Assembly (NCBI RefSeq): GCF_900101905.1
Contig: NZ_FNAJ01000018.1
Location: 100,462 to 164,461 of the forward strand
DNA from: Myxococcus virescens
GTDB taxonomy: Bacteria > Myxococcota > Myxococcia > Myxococcales > Myxococcaceae
Direction of reading: 5' to 3'
DNA: 64,000 nucleotides
The notes beneath the pieces were generated by a model that did no database searches, was not told the origin of the DNA, and saw only the letters and a program-made list of their open reading frames with translations. The position numbers and the translations under genes are program-made. Below are positions 15,971-25,161 of the stretch, in pieces. Each line of letters opens with the position of its first letter. Within the stretch, counting starts at the first letter, position 1.

Positions 15971-18301
15971 ATGGCCTGCTGCCTCCCGGTCATGGCTCTG
16001 GGTATCGCCTTCTTCGTTCCATTCATCGCCGCGGCTTTGGCCGTGCTGATCACCCGGCTGTTCAAGTCATGGGCAGGCTGGGTGCTCGCCCTCTTTCCGG
16101 CGGGGCTGGCGGTGTGGTTCGGCGCACAGGTTCCCGCCGGCGTCCAGGGGGAGGTGCCCTCGCTGACGCTGCCGTGGATGCCGGACCTGGGCATCGACTT
16201 CGCGCTGCGGCTGGACGGCCTGTCCCTGCTGATGGCGCTGCTCATCACCGGCCTGGGCACGCTCGTGGTCATCTACGCGGGGCGCTACCTGGTCCACCAT
16301 GAGGTGCTGGGCCGCTTCTACGGTTGGCTCCTGCTCTTCATGGGCGGGATGCTGGGCATCGTCCTCGCCGACAACACGCTCCTGCTCTTCGTCTGCTGGG
16401 AGGTGACGACCTTCAGCTCGTTCATCCTCATCGGCTTCGAGCATAAGGAAGACGCCGCCCGCGAATCCGCGCAGCGGGCCCTGCTCATCACCGCGCTGGG
16501 CGGACAGTCCCTGCTGGTGGGCCTGCTGCTGCTGGGCGACGTGGTGGGCACGCTGTCCATCTCCGGCACCATCGCCGCCGCGGACACCGTGCGCGACAGC
16601 CCCCGCTACCTGGCCATCCTCCTGCTGGTGCTGGGCGGCGCCTTCACCAAATCAGCGCAGATGCCGTTCCACACCTGGCTGCCGGGCGCGATGACGGCGC
16701 CCACGCCCGTGAGCGCGTACCTCCACTCCGCCACCATGGTGAAGGCTGGCGTCTTCCTGCTGGCGAGGCTGTCGCCCGTCCTGGGAGGCACGCCCCCATG
16801 GGAAACCATCCTCACCATCGTGGGCACGATGACGATGGTGCTGGGCGCCCTGCTGGCGCTGGGACACACGGACCTCAAGCTGGTGCTCGCGTACGCGACG
16901 GTGAGTGTCCTGGGGGCCTTGGTGATGTTGCTGGGTCAGGGCACCGCGGCCTCCATCCAGGCCATGGTGACGTTCCTCACCGCGCACGCGCTCTACAAGG
17001 GCACGTTGTTCCTGGTGGCGGGGTCGGTGGACCACGAGACGGGCACGCGCGACGTGGCGCACCTGAGCGGGCTGCGCAAGCGCCTGCCGATGACGGCCGC
17101 GGCCTCCACGGCCGCCTCCTTGTCGATGATGGGCCTGCCCCCACTCTTCGGCTTCGTGGGCAAGGAGCTCATCTACGAAGCCTGCCTGAAGGGCCCAGGG
17201 GGCTGGCCCCTGGCGATGGGGGCCACGGTGGGCTTCGGCGGCATGGTGGCCGCGGCGCTGCGCGTGGGCGTGCAGCCCTTCGCGGGAAAGACGTTCCGCG
17301 CGAGCAAGCCGGAGTCGAAGGTCCACGAAGCGCCTCCCGCCATGTGGGTGGGGCCCGCGCTGCTCGGCGCGGCGGGGCTGGTGTTGGGCCTGGTTCCCTG
17401 GGCCATCCAGCCCCTGCTGGCCATGGCGGCGGTGGACATTGGGGGGAGCCAGGCGGGGGGCCTCGAGCTGACGCTGTGGCACGGCGTGACGCCCGCCCTG
17501 GGGTTGAGCGTGGGGAGCCTCGTCATCGGCGGGGGCCTCTTCGCGCTGCGCCAGCCGGTGCTGAAGGGCCTGCGCGCCCTGAATCTGTCCAACCACGGCC
17601 CGGAGCGCTTCTACCAGGCCTCTCTGAGCGGCCTGCTCAAGCTGTCCTCGTCGATGACACGGGTGATCCAGAACGGCTCACTGCACCAGTACATCGTCGT
17701 CACCCTGGCCACGTTCGGCGGACTGCTGGCGCTGGCCGTCGCCCTGCGGCTGTGGGAATGGCCCCGGGGCGTCTCCAAATACGTGCTGTCTCATGAAGTG
17801 GTGGTCCTGGTGGGCATCCTGGCGGCGGCGGTGCTGGCCGTGGTGTCGCGCTCGGCGCTGACGTCCATCCTCGCGCTGGGCGCGCTGGGCCTGGCGGAGG
17901 CGCTGCTGTACGTGTTCTTCGGCGCGCCGGACCTGGCGATGACGCAGATCGTGGTGCAGACGCTCACCGTCATCCTGTTCGCGCTCGTCTTCTCGCGCTT
18001 CCCGGTGCAGCCGCATGAGCACCGCTTCCGCTGGTGGACGGCGGCCCTGCCCCTGGCCGTGGGCGGGCTCATCACCTGGATCATCTTGCACGTGGCCTCG
18101 ACGCCCTCGCACACGCGGCTGGCGGACTTCTACGCAACGCAGAGCGTGCCCGCCGGAAAGGGGCTGAACATCGTCAACGTCATCCTGGTGGACTTCCGGG
18201 CGTTCGACACCCTGGGAGAGGCCACCGTGCTGGCGACGTCCGGACTGGGGGTCTTTCTCCTGTTCCGCACGCGCTCGCAGCGAAAGAAGAGGCAGGTATG
18301 A
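15971..18301 (+). CDS. mrpA: Mrp-type Na+/H+ antiporter subunit A
   Basis: The large subunit of the multisubunit Mrp/Mnh antiporter, 776 residues from the ATG at 15971 (GGAGG lies 13 bases upstream). An in-frame GTG at 15908 or ATG at 15992 are alternatives. It is homologous to NuoL: hydrophobic throughout, with FVCWEVTTFSSFILIGFEH near residue 145 and KSAQMPFHTWLPGAMTAPTPVSAYLHSATMVKAG (about 225-255), which carries the conserved Lys and His of the proton path. The C-terminal third has the DUF4040/MbhD-like helix pair (GALGLAEALLYVFFGAPDLAMTQ) usual in MrpA. It heads a seven-gene operon in which most junctions overlap by 4 bp. Confidence 0.93.
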   Translation: MACCLPVMALGIAFFVPFIAAALAVLITRLFKSWAGWVLALFPAGLAVWFGAQVPAGVQGEVPSLTLPWMPDLGIDFALRLDGLSLLMALLITGLGTLVVIYAGRYLVHHEVLGRFYGWLLLFMGGMLGIVLADNTLLLFVCWEVTTFSSFILIGFEHKEDAARESAQRALLITALGGQSLLVGLLLLGDVVGTLSISGTIAAADTVRDSPRYLAILLLVLGGAFTKSAQMPFHTWLPGAMTAPTPVSAYLHSATMVKAGVFLLARLSPVLGGTPPWETILTIVGTMTMVLGALLALGHTDLKLVLAYATVSVLGALVMLLGQGTAASIQAMVTFLTAHALYKGTLFLVAGSVDHETGTRDVAHLSGLRKRLPMTAAASTAASLSMMGLPPLFGFVGKELIYEACLKGPGGWPLAMGATVGFGGMVAAALRVGVQPFAGKTFRASKPESKVHEAPPAMWVGPALLGAAGLVLGLVPWAIQPLLAMAAVDIGGSQAGGLELTLWHGVTPALGLSVGSLVIGGGLFALRQPVLKGLRALNLSNHGPERFYQASLSGLLKLSSSMTRVIQNGSLHQYIVVTLATFGGLLALAVALRLWEWPRGVSKYVLSHEVVVLVGILAAAVLAVVSRSALTSILALGALGLAEALLYVFFGAPDLAMTQIVVQTLTVILFALVFSRFPVQPHEHRFRWWTAALPLAVGGLITWIILHVASTPSHTRLADFYATQSVPAGKGLNIVNVILVDFRAFDTLGEATVLATSGLGVFLLFRTRSQRKKRQV

Positions 18302-18741
18302 ACCCCGTGGTGATGCACACCGTGGCGCGGCTGATGGCCCCGGTGCTGCTGCTCGTGTCCCTGGTGCTGGCCGTGCGTGGCCATGACATCCCCGGTGGCG
18401 GCTTCGTCGGCGGACTGATGGCGGCCACGGCGTTCGCGTTGCTGATGGTGGCGTTTGGCCGGCCCGCGGCGCGCAAGCAATTGCGGGTGCACCCCACCCG
18501 GTTGGCCGCGGCGGGCCTGCTGGTGGCGCTCTTCAGCGGCGTCCCTCCGATGATGAAAGGCCGGCCCTTCCTGTCTGGAATCTGGGGGCGGTTGCCCGTG
18601 CCGGGGACGGATGGGTTGAAGGTGGGCACCCCGCAGCTCTTCGACCTGGGCATCTATCTGGTCGTCCTGGGGACGGCCATGTGCTTCATCCTGGGCATGG
18701 CCCGGGGCGAGGACACCACGGCGCCGGAGATGGGGGGCTAG
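18298..18741 (+). CDS. mrpB: Mrp-type Na+/H+ antiporter subunit B
   Basis: A 147-residue four-helix membrane subunit of the Mrp complex. Its ATG overlaps the mrpA stop in an ATGA, and translation is probably coupled. The MrpB signature HDIPGGGFVGGLMAATAFALL lies at about residues 22-42, and the PQLFDLGIYLVVLGTAM block lies near the C-terminus. The length matches the family, which corresponds to the MbhF/MnhB domain. It works only as part of the assembled complex in the inner membrane. Confidence 0.93.
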   Translation: MNPVVMHTVARLMAPVLLLVSLVLAVRGHDIPGGGFVGGLMAATAFALLMVAFGRPAARKQLRVHPTRLAAAGLLVALFSGVPPMMKGRPFLSGIWGRLPVPGTDGLKVGTPQLFDLGIYLVVLGTAMCFILGMARGEDTTAPEMGG

Positions 18742-18743
18742 GC

Positions 18744-19103
18744 ATGGAACTGTTCCTCGCGATCACCGTGGGCGGCCTCTTCGCGGCGGGGTTCTACTGC
18801 CTGATGCTCCACAGCATCGTCCGCATCGCGCTGGGGCTGGTGCTGCTGGGCAGCGCCACCAACCTCCTGATCTTCACCATCAACGGGCTGCAGCGCGGCT
18901 TCGCGCCCCTGGTGCCCGAAGGCCAGGAGGCCCTCTCCCCGCCCTTCGCGGACCCGGTGCCCCAGGCCTTCATCCTCACCGCCATCGTCATCAACTTCGG
19001 CCTGCTCGCGCTGCTGCTGGTGCTGGTGCACCGCGCCGCGCAGGAGACGGGGACCGATGACACGCGGGCCCTGCGCACCGAGCTGAAGGACTCCAAGCGA
19101 TGA
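18744..19103 (+). CDS. mrpC: Mrp-type Na+/H+ antiporter subunit C (NuoK-like)
   Basis: A 119-residue subunit with three hydrophobic helices, homologous to NuoK of complex I. It starts at the ATG at 18744, two bases after the mrpB stop. The first helix is followed by RIALGLVLLGSATNLLIF, and DPVPQAFILTAIVINFGLLAL near residue 70 is the NuoK/MrpC signature. The C-terminus is charged and cytoplasmic. It overlaps mrpD by 4 bp (19100-19103). Confidence 0.93.
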   Translation: MELFLAITVGGLFAAGFYCLMLHSIVRIALGLVLLGSATNLLIFTINGLQRGFAPLVPEGQEALSPPFADPVPQAFILTAIVINFGLLALLLVLVHRAAQETGTDDTRALRTELKDSKR

Positions 19104-20605
19104 CGCCCTCCGCACTGCTCAGCCTGCCCATGATCCTGTGCCTGGGCGCCGCGGCCGCGGGGCTGCTCACCCCGTCACGCGCGTGGCCGCGCCGGTGGCT
19201 GGCGCTGATGACCATGGTGTCCCTCGCCGGGGTGGGCGCGATGCTGCTGGTGACGGTGCGCCGCGAAGGCATCCAGTCCATGCAGGTGGGCGGGTGGGCG
19301 GCGCCCTTTGGCATCACCCTGGTCGCGGACCTGCTGAGCGCTCTATTGGTGCTCGTCACCGGGGTGATGGGCCTGACGGTGGTCTCCTACTCCGCGGCCA
19401 CGCTCCCGGCGTCGAAGGAGGCGGGCGCCTACTACCCGCTGGTGCTGGTGCTGGTGGGCGGCGTGTGCGGCGCGTTCCTGACCGGAGACCTCTTCAACCT
19501 CTTCGTGTGGATCGAGGTCATGCTGGGCGCCTCGTTCGTGCTGCTCGCGCTGGAGGCCCGACAGGAGCAGCTCGAAGCGTCCATCAAATACATGTCGCTG
19601 AGCCTCATGGGCTCGGTGGTGCTGCTGTGCGCGGTGGGCCTGCTGTACGGAGCGGCCGGTACGCTGAACCTGGCGGACCTGGCCGTCACGGTGCCGGGCC
19701 TGGGCACGCCGAACCTGATGACGGCCGTGTCCATGTTCTTCCTGGTGGCCTTCGCGCTGAAGGCGGGCGCCTTTCCCCTCTTCTTCTGGCTGCCGGCCTC
19801 GTACCACACGCCCCCGGCGGCGGTGACGACGCTCTTCTCCGCGCTCCTCACCAAGGTCGGCGTCTACGCCCTGGCGCGCGTGTTCACCCTGGTCTTCACG
19901 CAGGACGCGCAGCTCACCAGCACCCTCCTGCTGGTGATGGGCGGCCTCACCATGGTGACGGGCGTGCTGGGCGCGGTGGCGCAGTACGACATGCGCCGGC
20001 TGCTGTCCTTCCACATCATCAGCCAGATTGGCTACCTCATCGCCGCCCTGGGGCTGCTCACCCGGAGCGCGCTGACGGCGCTCATCGCCTTCCTCATCCA
20101 CTACATCTTCGCGAAGTCGGCGCTCTTCCTGGTGAGCGGGGCCACCGCGCGTGTCACCCGCACCTACGACTTGCACCAGATGGGCAACCTGTACCGGACC
20201 CAGCCCCTGCTGGCCGCGCTGTTCTTCATCCCCGCGCTGTCGCTCGCGGGCGTGCCGCCCTTCTCCGGGTTCTTCGCCAAGCTGGCCGTCATCCAGGCGG
20301 CGCTGCGGGCCGAAAACTGGATCATCGCGGGGACGGCTGTCGTCGTGGGCCTGCTCACCCTCTTCTCCATGATGAAGATCTGGCGCGAGGCCTTCTGGAA
20401 GGCGCCGCCGGAGGACCAGCCGCAGGAACCCACCCGGCCGCTGAGCCTGGGAGACGGCGTGCTCGGGCCCTGCATGGCGATGACACTGTTCATGGTCGTC
20501 CTGGGCCTGGGCGCCGAGCCACTGCTGGAGCTGGCGGACGCCGCCGCGGGCCAGCTGCTGGACCCGGAGGAGTACGTGCGGGCGGTGATGGGGGGACGCC
20601 CATGA
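19100..20605 (+). CDS. mrpD: Mrp-type Na+/H+ antiporter subunit D (NuoN/M-like)
   Basis: A 501-residue proton-pumping-type subunit, homologous to NuoM/NuoN and to MrpA. Fourteen or so hydrophobic helices fill the protein. Key blocks are LFNLFVWIEVMLGASFVLLAL near residue 135, where Glu is the conserved TM5 acidic residue, and ALKAGAFPLFFWLPASYHTPPAAVTTLFSALLTKVGVYAL near residue 220, which carries the conserved Lys residues. A third block is LLSFHIISQIGYLIAALGL. It overlaps its neighbours by 4 bp on both sides. Confidence 0.94.
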   Translation: MTPSALLSLPMILCLGAAAAGLLTPSRAWPRRWLALMTMVSLAGVGAMLLVTVRREGIQSMQVGGWAAPFGITLVADLLSALLVLVTGVMGLTVVSYSAATLPASKEAGAYYPLVLVLVGGVCGAFLTGDLFNLFVWIEVMLGASFVLLALEARQEQLEASIKYMSLSLMGSVVLLCAVGLLYGAAGTLNLADLAVTVPGLGTPNLMTAVSMFFLVAFALKAGAFPLFFWLPASYHTPPAAVTTLFSALLTKVGVYALARVFTLVFTQDAQLTSTLLLVMGGLTMVTGVLGAVAQYDMRRLLSFHIISQIGYLIAALGLLTRSALTALIAFLIHYIFAKSALFLVSGATARVTRTYDLHQMGNLYRTQPLLAALFFIPALSLAGVPPFSGFFAKLAVIQAALRAENWIIAGTAVVVGLLTLFSMMKIWREAFWKAPPEDQPQEPTRPLSLGDGVLGPCMAMTLFMVVLGLGAEPLLELADAAAGQLLDPEEYVRAVMGGRP

Positions 20606-21075
20606 CCGCGTTCCTCTGGAACCTGATGCTGGCGCTCCTCTGGGCCGCGATGCTGGGGAACGTCACTTCGGAGAACCTCCTCACGGGGTTCGTCATCGGC
20701 TTCGTGCTGCTGGCCCTCATCGACACGCAGCATGGGCCCTCGCGCTATGGGACGCAGGCGTGGAACGTGGTGCGGCTGGTGGCGAGGGTGGGCTGGGACG
20801 TGCTGGTCGCCAACGTGCGGGTGGCCTACGAGATCGCGACGCCCAAGCTCCTCACCCGGCCCGCCATCTACCGCTACGACATGGAGGCGCGCACGGACGC
20901 GGAGATCACGCTGCTGACGCTCATCGTCACCTTCGCGCCGGGCACGCTGGCCCTGGAGGTGTCCGAGGACCGCAAGGCCATCTACGTCCACGTCATGTTC
21001 GCGACCACCCGGGAGGCGTTCTGCCAGGAGCTCCGCGAGCGCGTGGAGATTCCACTGTTGAGGGCACTGCGATGA
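20602..21075 (+). CDS. mrpE: Mrp-type Na+/H+ antiporter subunit E
   Basis: A 157-residue subunit with an N-terminal pair of hydrophobic helices (residues about 5-40) and a soluble alpha/beta domain. The domain contains VANVRVAYEIATPKLLTRPAI and TLLTLIVTFAPGTLALEVSEDRKAIYVHVM, both characteristic of MnhE/MrpE. It is required for assembly or activity of Mrp complexes in characterised systems. It overlaps mrpD and mrpF by 4 bp each. Confidence 0.92.
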   Translation: MTAFLWNLMLALLWAAMLGNVTSENLLTGFVIGFVLLALIDTQHGPSRYGTQAWNVVRLVARVGWDVLVANVRVAYEIATPKLLTRPAIYRYDMEARTDAEITLLTLIVTFAPGTLALEVSEDRKAIYVHVMFATTREAFCQELRERVEIPLLRALR

Positions 21076-21353
21076 GCGACTGGCTGCAGAGCATCACCCA
21101 GGGGGCCCTCGGGGCCATCTCCGTCTCGATGCTGTTCTCGCTCCACCGGCTGCTCCGGGGGCCGTCGCTGACGGACCGGGTGGTGGCGCTGGACCTCTTC
21201 TCGCTCCAGACGTCGGCGGTCATCACCGTCTACGCCCTTTGGATGGGACAGCCCGAGCTGGTGGACGTGGCCCTGGTGCTGGCCGTCATCGGGTCCATGG
21301 GCACCATCGTCATCGCCAGGTACCTCTACAGCGCGCAGAGGGGCACGCCATGA
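21072..21353 (+). CDS. mrpF: Mrp-type Na+/H+ antiporter subunit F
   Basis: A 93-residue three-helix membrane subunit. The family block RLLRGPSLTDRVVALDLFSLQTSAVITVYAL lies at about residues 25-56, and its Asp residue is the conserved charged site of MrpF. The last helix is VALVLAVIGSMGTIVIARY. It overlaps mrpE and mrpG by 4 bp each. Confidence 0.92.
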   Translation: MSDWLQSITQGALGAISVSMLFSLHRLLRGPSLTDRVVALDLFSLQTSAVITVYALWMGQPELVDVALVLAVIGSMGTIVIARYLYSAQRGTP

Positions 21354-21721
21354 AGGAAGTCATCACCGCGGTGTTGCTGGTGTTGGGGGCGTTGCTGATG
21401 CTCCTGGCGGGGCTGGGCCTGTTCCGGATGCCGGACCTGTTCCTGCGGCTCCACGGGGCCGCGAAGGCGTCCTCGCTGGGCGTGGGCCTGCTGATGGGCG
21501 CGGCGGCGCTGGGCTTGGGAGACGTCAGCGTGGTGGCCCGCGCGGCGCTGGGCGTCACCTTCGTCTTCGTCATGACGCCCGTGGCCACGCTGCTCATCGC
21601 GCAGGCCGCGTTTCGCGCCGGCATCCCGCTCTGGGAGCGCACGCACCAGAACGACCTGGAGGAACACCACCCCGCTGGAGGTCCGTACGAGCCGCGCCTG
21701 GGGCCCGACGGCGAGGAATGA
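21350..21721 (+). CDS. mrpG: Mrp-type Na+/H+ antiporter subunit G
   Basis: A 123-residue last subunit of the Mrp operon, starting with an ATG that overlaps the mrpF stop. Three helices are followed by a 25-residue charged tail. GLGLFRMPDLFLRLHGAAKASSLGVGLLM (about 22-50) is the MrpG signature, and VMTPVATLLIAQAA closes the third helix. With mrpA-F this completes the seven-subunit set needed for a functional Mrp complex. Confidence 0.92.
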   Translation: MKEVITAVLLVLGALLMLLAGLGLFRMPDLFLRLHGAAKASSLGVGLLMGAAALGLGDVSVVARAALGVTFVFVMTPVATLLIAQAAFRAGIPLWERTHQNDLEEHHPAGGPYEPRLGPDGEE

Positions 21722-21931
21722 ACGCCGTGCCTCCCAGGGCCACCGGTCCACGACGGGCCGCTCCGCCCAGCCGCTGGGGCTACCGGCCCCCTGGACCGGC
21801 ACAATGCCCGCAAGGCCGCGAACGACGCGCCCGGGAGACACTACGCGCGGCACGCGAGCGCGAGCGACACTGTCGCCAGGCCCAGGCCCATCCCGTCATC
21901 GGTCGGGACGAATCAGAAGGAAGGTGGCGCC

Positions 21932-22489
21932 ATGGACCGCACGCGGCAGCGGGAGCTCCAGGCGGAACACGCGGACGCCGTGGCCCACTGGAGCCTGGTC
22001 CGGGACGTGCTCATCGCGGGAGGGCTGGTGGGCACGCTCGGCGCATGCGCCATGGCCGCGCTGGCCCTGCTGCTGGGCGGTATCACCCAGGGCGACCTCT
22101 GGTACGCGCCACGGCTGGTGGGCGGCGTGGTCTTCAGGGACGCGCCCGTTGGGACCGCGGCGGTGGTGCTCGGCTTCGCCCTGCATTTCGCGACGGCGGG
22201 AGGGCTCGCCACCGCCTTCGCGATGCTGGTGCCTCGAGGTGGCTCGGCAATGACGGCCATGATGCTGGGCCTGCTCGCGGGCCTGACGCTCCAGGCCGTC
22301 ATGCCCGTGCTGGTCGTCCCCTGGGCCGCGCCACCGTTGGAGCGAGCGGGACCGCCCATCGCCGCGTTCCTGCTCCTGCACCTGGTCTTCGGCGCGTGCC
22401 TGGGCGTCCTGACGCCTGTCCGGAAGGCCTTGCTGCTTCTGGATGCGAAGCGCCGTGGCGTCCGGGCACTCCCGGAACCGCCGCACTGA
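21932..22489 (+). CDS. Membrane protein of unknown function
   Basis: A 185-residue protein with AAGGAAGG before its ATG and about four hydrophobic segments (roughly 25-50, 65-90, 105-125 and 140-160). The N-terminal 20 residues and C-terminal 25 residues are charged and soluble. I do not recognise the family; proteins of this size and layout often sit beside cytochrome oxidase operons. It follows mrpG by 210 bp on the same strand and converges on the cox operon, so it could belong to either group or be independent. Confidence 0.65.
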   Translation: MDRTRQRELQAEHADAVAHWSLVRDVLIAGGLVGTLGACAMAALALLLGGITQGDLWYAPRLVGGVVFRDAPVGTAAVVLGFALHFATAGGLATAFAMLVPRGGSAMTAMMLGLLAGLTLQAVMPVLVVPWAAPPLERAGPPIAAFLLLHLVFGACLGVLTPVRKALLLLDAKRRGVRALPEPPH

Positions 22490-22507
22490 GCCCGCGGCTC
22501 GGGCGCA

Positions 22508-22873
22508 TCAGGGCAGCGGCAGCCAGGGCGGCGCCACGCGAGGGGGGCCGCTTCGTTCGGTGCCCGGCAACCGCGACACGGGAAAGGGCCCTGGCGGCAG
22601 CGTCGGCCACGCCCGGGCCGCGGCTTCCGCCAACACCAGCCCCACGAGGATGCCAACGAAGACACCCGCGGTGCCGATGACGAGCCGGGGCCCGCCGGCC
22701 CGCTCCGCCAGGTGCATGAAGAAGAAGGCAATCAGCACGGCCTTGCACAGCGCGATGCCCAGCGCGACTGGCACCGCCCACGCCCCCAGGTGCAGCCTCG
22801 ACAGCCCGAAAGACAACGTGGCCAGCGCCAGCAACACGGCTCCGACGGCCAGCACCCGGACCCCGCCCCGCAT
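22508..22873 (-). CDS. coxD: Cytochrome c oxidase subunit IV (caa3 type)
   Basis: A 121-residue small membrane subunit with three hydrophobic helices. ALCKAVLIAFFFMHLAERAG (about 42-60) is the hallmark of the prokaryotic COX4/CtaF family, with the conserved Lys and Phe-Phe-Met-His-Leu core. The C-terminus is a Pro-rich tail of about 30 residues. It is the last gene of the ACIII-caa3 operon, 10 bp after coxC. Confidence 0.88.
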   Translation of the reverse strand: MRGGVRVLAVGAVLLALATLSFGLSRLHLGAWAVPVALGIALCKAVLIAFFFMHLAERAGGPRLVIGTAGVFVGILVGLVLAEAAARAWPTLPPGPFPVSRLPGTERSGPPRVAPPWLPLP

Positions 22874-22883
22874 GCGCGCCTCC

Positions 22884-23534
22884 TCACGTCAGGTACAGCA
22901 GTGGCCAGAGGAACAACCAGACGACGTCCACCAGGTGCCAGTACATCCCACCCAGCTCCACGGGCGTGTGGAAGCGGGCCCCGAACTCCCCCGCCAGCGT
23001 CCGCAACGCCAGCGTGACGAGCACGCCCACCCCCACGAGCACATGCACCGCGTGCAAGCCTGTCATCACCCAGTACAGCGTGAAGTAGAGGTTGGCGCCG
23101 GGAAGGGCGAACGCCTCATAGGCGTACCAGGCGCCGGGCAGCGCCCCGTCATGCACGTGCTTCGTGTACTCCGCGGCCTTGATGAACAAGAACGCGATGC
23201 CCAGCAGCACCGACAGCGCGAGCAACGCCGCCGCGGCGAAGTCGCGTCCATTCCGGATGGCATCCACCGCGAGCGCCACGAGGATGCTGCTGACCACCAG
23301 CACGAAGGTGTTCAGCGTCCCCAGGAACACGTCCATGTGCGCGGGCGCCTGCTGGAACACACCGGGATACGTCAGCCGGTACAGGGCATACGCGGTGAAC
23401 AACACCGAGAAGAGCAGCACCTCCGTGGCCAGGAAGATCCACATGCCCAGGTGCGCGGCGTCCTGACGGGACGCCTCGTCTCCAAAGTGGAGGGCACGAG
23501 GCTCCACCGGGCGCGGGCTCGCCTCATGCCGCAT
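22884..23534 (-). CDS. coxC: Cytochrome c oxidase subunit III
   Basis: A 216-residue membrane subunit that stabilises subunit I and helps proton uptake. It starts at the ATG at 23534 and overlaps coxA by 11 bp. Features are LGMWIFLATEVLLFSVLFTAYALYR near residue 30, with the conserved Glu; then FLFIKAAEYTKHVHDG near 115; and the C-terminal TGLHAVHVLVGVG and YWHLVDVVWLFLWPLLYL blocks. The seven-helix length is typical. It partners CoxA and CoxB in the caa3 enzyme. Confidence 0.93.
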   Translation of the reverse strand: MRHEASPRPVEPRALHFGDEASRQDAAHLGMWIFLATEVLLFSVLFTAYALYRLTYPGVFQQAPAHMDVFLGTLNTFVLVVSSILVALAVDAIRNGRDFAAAALLALSVLLGIAFLFIKAAEYTKHVHDGALPGAWYAYEAFALPGANLYFTLYWVMTGLHAVHVLVGVGVLVTLALRTLAGEFGARFHTPVELGGMYWHLVDVVWLFLWPLLYLT

Positions 23535-25161
23535 GCTCCACCTCCGTGTTGGCGCCAGGGTTCGCGTAGTCGTGCGGCGGCCTGGGAAACCGCGGCGGCG
23601 CATGAAAATTGAATTCGGGGGGCGGTGAGTCGCTGAGCCACTCATACCCCTCGCTGCCCCAGGGGTTCCGCCCCGCCGCCCGGCCATGCCGCAGCGACCA
23701 GCCCAGGTAGATGGCGACGATGAGGAAGCCGAAGCCCAGCAGGGACGCCCCAGCGGTGGACGCCACGTGCAGCGGCTGGAACGCCTCCGGGTAGTCCGCG
23801 TACCGGCGGGGCATGCCCAGATTGCCCAGCAGGAACTGAGGCAGGAAGGTGGCGATGAAGCCGAAGATGATGAGCACCGCCGTCCCGATGCCCATGCCCT
23901 CCGGGTACATGCGGCCGGACATCTTCGGGAACCAGTAATGCAGCGCCGCGAGGAAGGCCATCAGCGACGCGCCCACCATGATGAAGTGGAAGTGCGCCAC
24001 CACGAAGTACGTGTCATGCCAGTGCAGGTCCGCGGACGTGACGGCCACGGCGACCCCGCTCATGCCTCCGAAGAAGAGCAGGAAGATGAAGCCGAGCACG
24101 TAGGTGAACGGCGTGGAGACCCACAGGCTCCCCCGGTACATGGTGCCCAGCCAGGTGAAGATCTTCATCGCCGTGAAGATGGCCACCAGCATGGACAGCA
24201 CGCTGAACGCGCCCGCCCCGAAGGTGGACTGGCCGGAGACGAACATGTGGTGTCCCCACGTGAGGAACCCCACGAAGGAGATGCCCACCGTGCTCCAGAC
24301 AATCACCCGGTAGCTGAAGGGGCGCTTGCGGCTGAAGGCGCACACCGCCTCGCTGATGACGCCCATGCCCGGCAGCACCATGATGTAGACGGCCGGGTGG
24401 CTGTAGAACCAGAACAGGTGCTGGAAGAGCAGCGGGTCCCCTCCCCGGCTCGGGTCGAACAGCCCCGCGCCCGCCACCCGCTCCAGCGCCACGAGCACCA
24501 GCACCATGCCCAGCACCGGCGTCGCGAGCACCTGGATGATGGACGTGCCGTAGAGCGCCCACACGAAGAGGGGCACCTTCATCCACGTCACACCGGGGGC
24601 CCGCAGGGTGTGCACGGTGGTGATGAAGTTGATGCCGGTGATGATGGTGGAGAACCCCACCACGAAGACGCCCACGAGCACGGGCATCACCGCCCGCCCG
24701 GTGGCGGTGCTGTAGGGCGTGTAGAACGTCCACCCCGTGTCCACGCCGCCCTGGAACACGCCCCACAGCGTCATCACCGCGCCGAGCACGTAGAGGTAGA
24801 AGCTGGCCAGGTTGAGCCGGGGGAAGGCCACGTCCCGGGCGCCAATCATCAGCGGCAGCAGGAAGTTGCCGAAGGACGTGGGAATGGACGGGATGAGGAA
24901 CAGCCACACCATGACGACGCCGTGCACGGTGAAGGCGCGGTTGTAGGCCAGCCGCCCCATCACCGTTTCACCGGGCGTCAGCAGCTCCACGCGCAGGGCC
25001 AGGGCGAAGATGCCCCCCAGCAGGAACATCAGCAGCAACACGGCCAGGAACATCACGCCAATGCGCTTGTGGTCGCGCGTGGTGAGCCAGGACCAGAGCC
25101 CTCGCTCCACGTCCAGATAACTGGGCCCGGCGACGGAGGGCTCAGCGTGGGAGGGGGCCAT
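23524..25161 (-). CDS. coxA: Cytochrome c oxidase subunit I, A2-type heme-copper oxidase
   Basis: The catalytic 545-residue subunit that reduces O2 to water and pumps protons. Ligands are complete: His80 (heme a, FTVHGVVMVW), His255 and Tyr259 (CuB and crosslink, YSHPAVYI), His304-His305 (CuB, WGHHMF), His390 (heme a3) and His392 (heme a) in VAHFHF. Lys333 in the K-channel position is present. The usual D-channel Glu of HPEVY is Ala257, while Tyr253-Ser254 precede it; this YSHP-x-VY pattern defines the A2 subfamily, as in Rhodothermus and other caa3 enzymes. About twelve helices are seen. It overlaps coxB by 20 bp. Confidence 0.96.
   Translation of the reverse strand: MAPSHAEPSVAGPSYLDVERGLWSWLTTRDHKRIGVMFLAVLLLMFLLGGIFALALRVELLTPGETVMGRLAYNRAFTVHGVVMVWLFLIPSIPTSFGNFLLPLMIGARDVAFPRLNLASFYLYVLGAVMTLWGVFQGGVDTGWTFYTPYSTATGRAVMPVLVGVFVVGFSTIITGINFITTVHTLRAPGVTWMKVPLFVWALYGTSIIQVLATPVLGMVLVLVALERVAGAGLFDPSRGGDPLLFQHLFWFYSHPAVYIMVLPGMGVISEAVCAFSRKRPFSYRVIVWSTVGISFVGFLTWGHHMFVSGQSTFGAGAFSVLSMLVAIFTAMKIFTWLGTMYRGSLWVSTPFTYVLGFIFLLFFGGMSGVAVAVTSADLHWHDTYFVVAHFHFIMVGASLMAFLAALHYWFPKMSGRMYPEGMGIGTAVLIIFGFIATFLPQFLLGNLGMPRRYADYPEAFQPLHVASTAGASLLGFGFLIVAIYLGWSLRHGRAAGRNPWGSEGYEWLSDSPPPEFNFHAPPRFPRPPHDYANPGANTEVEHAA

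Noticed and set aside
21718..22680. Arg/Gly-rich frame overlapping the membrane-protein gene and coxD
   Set aside because: It covers two real genes in other frames and has no recognisable domain.
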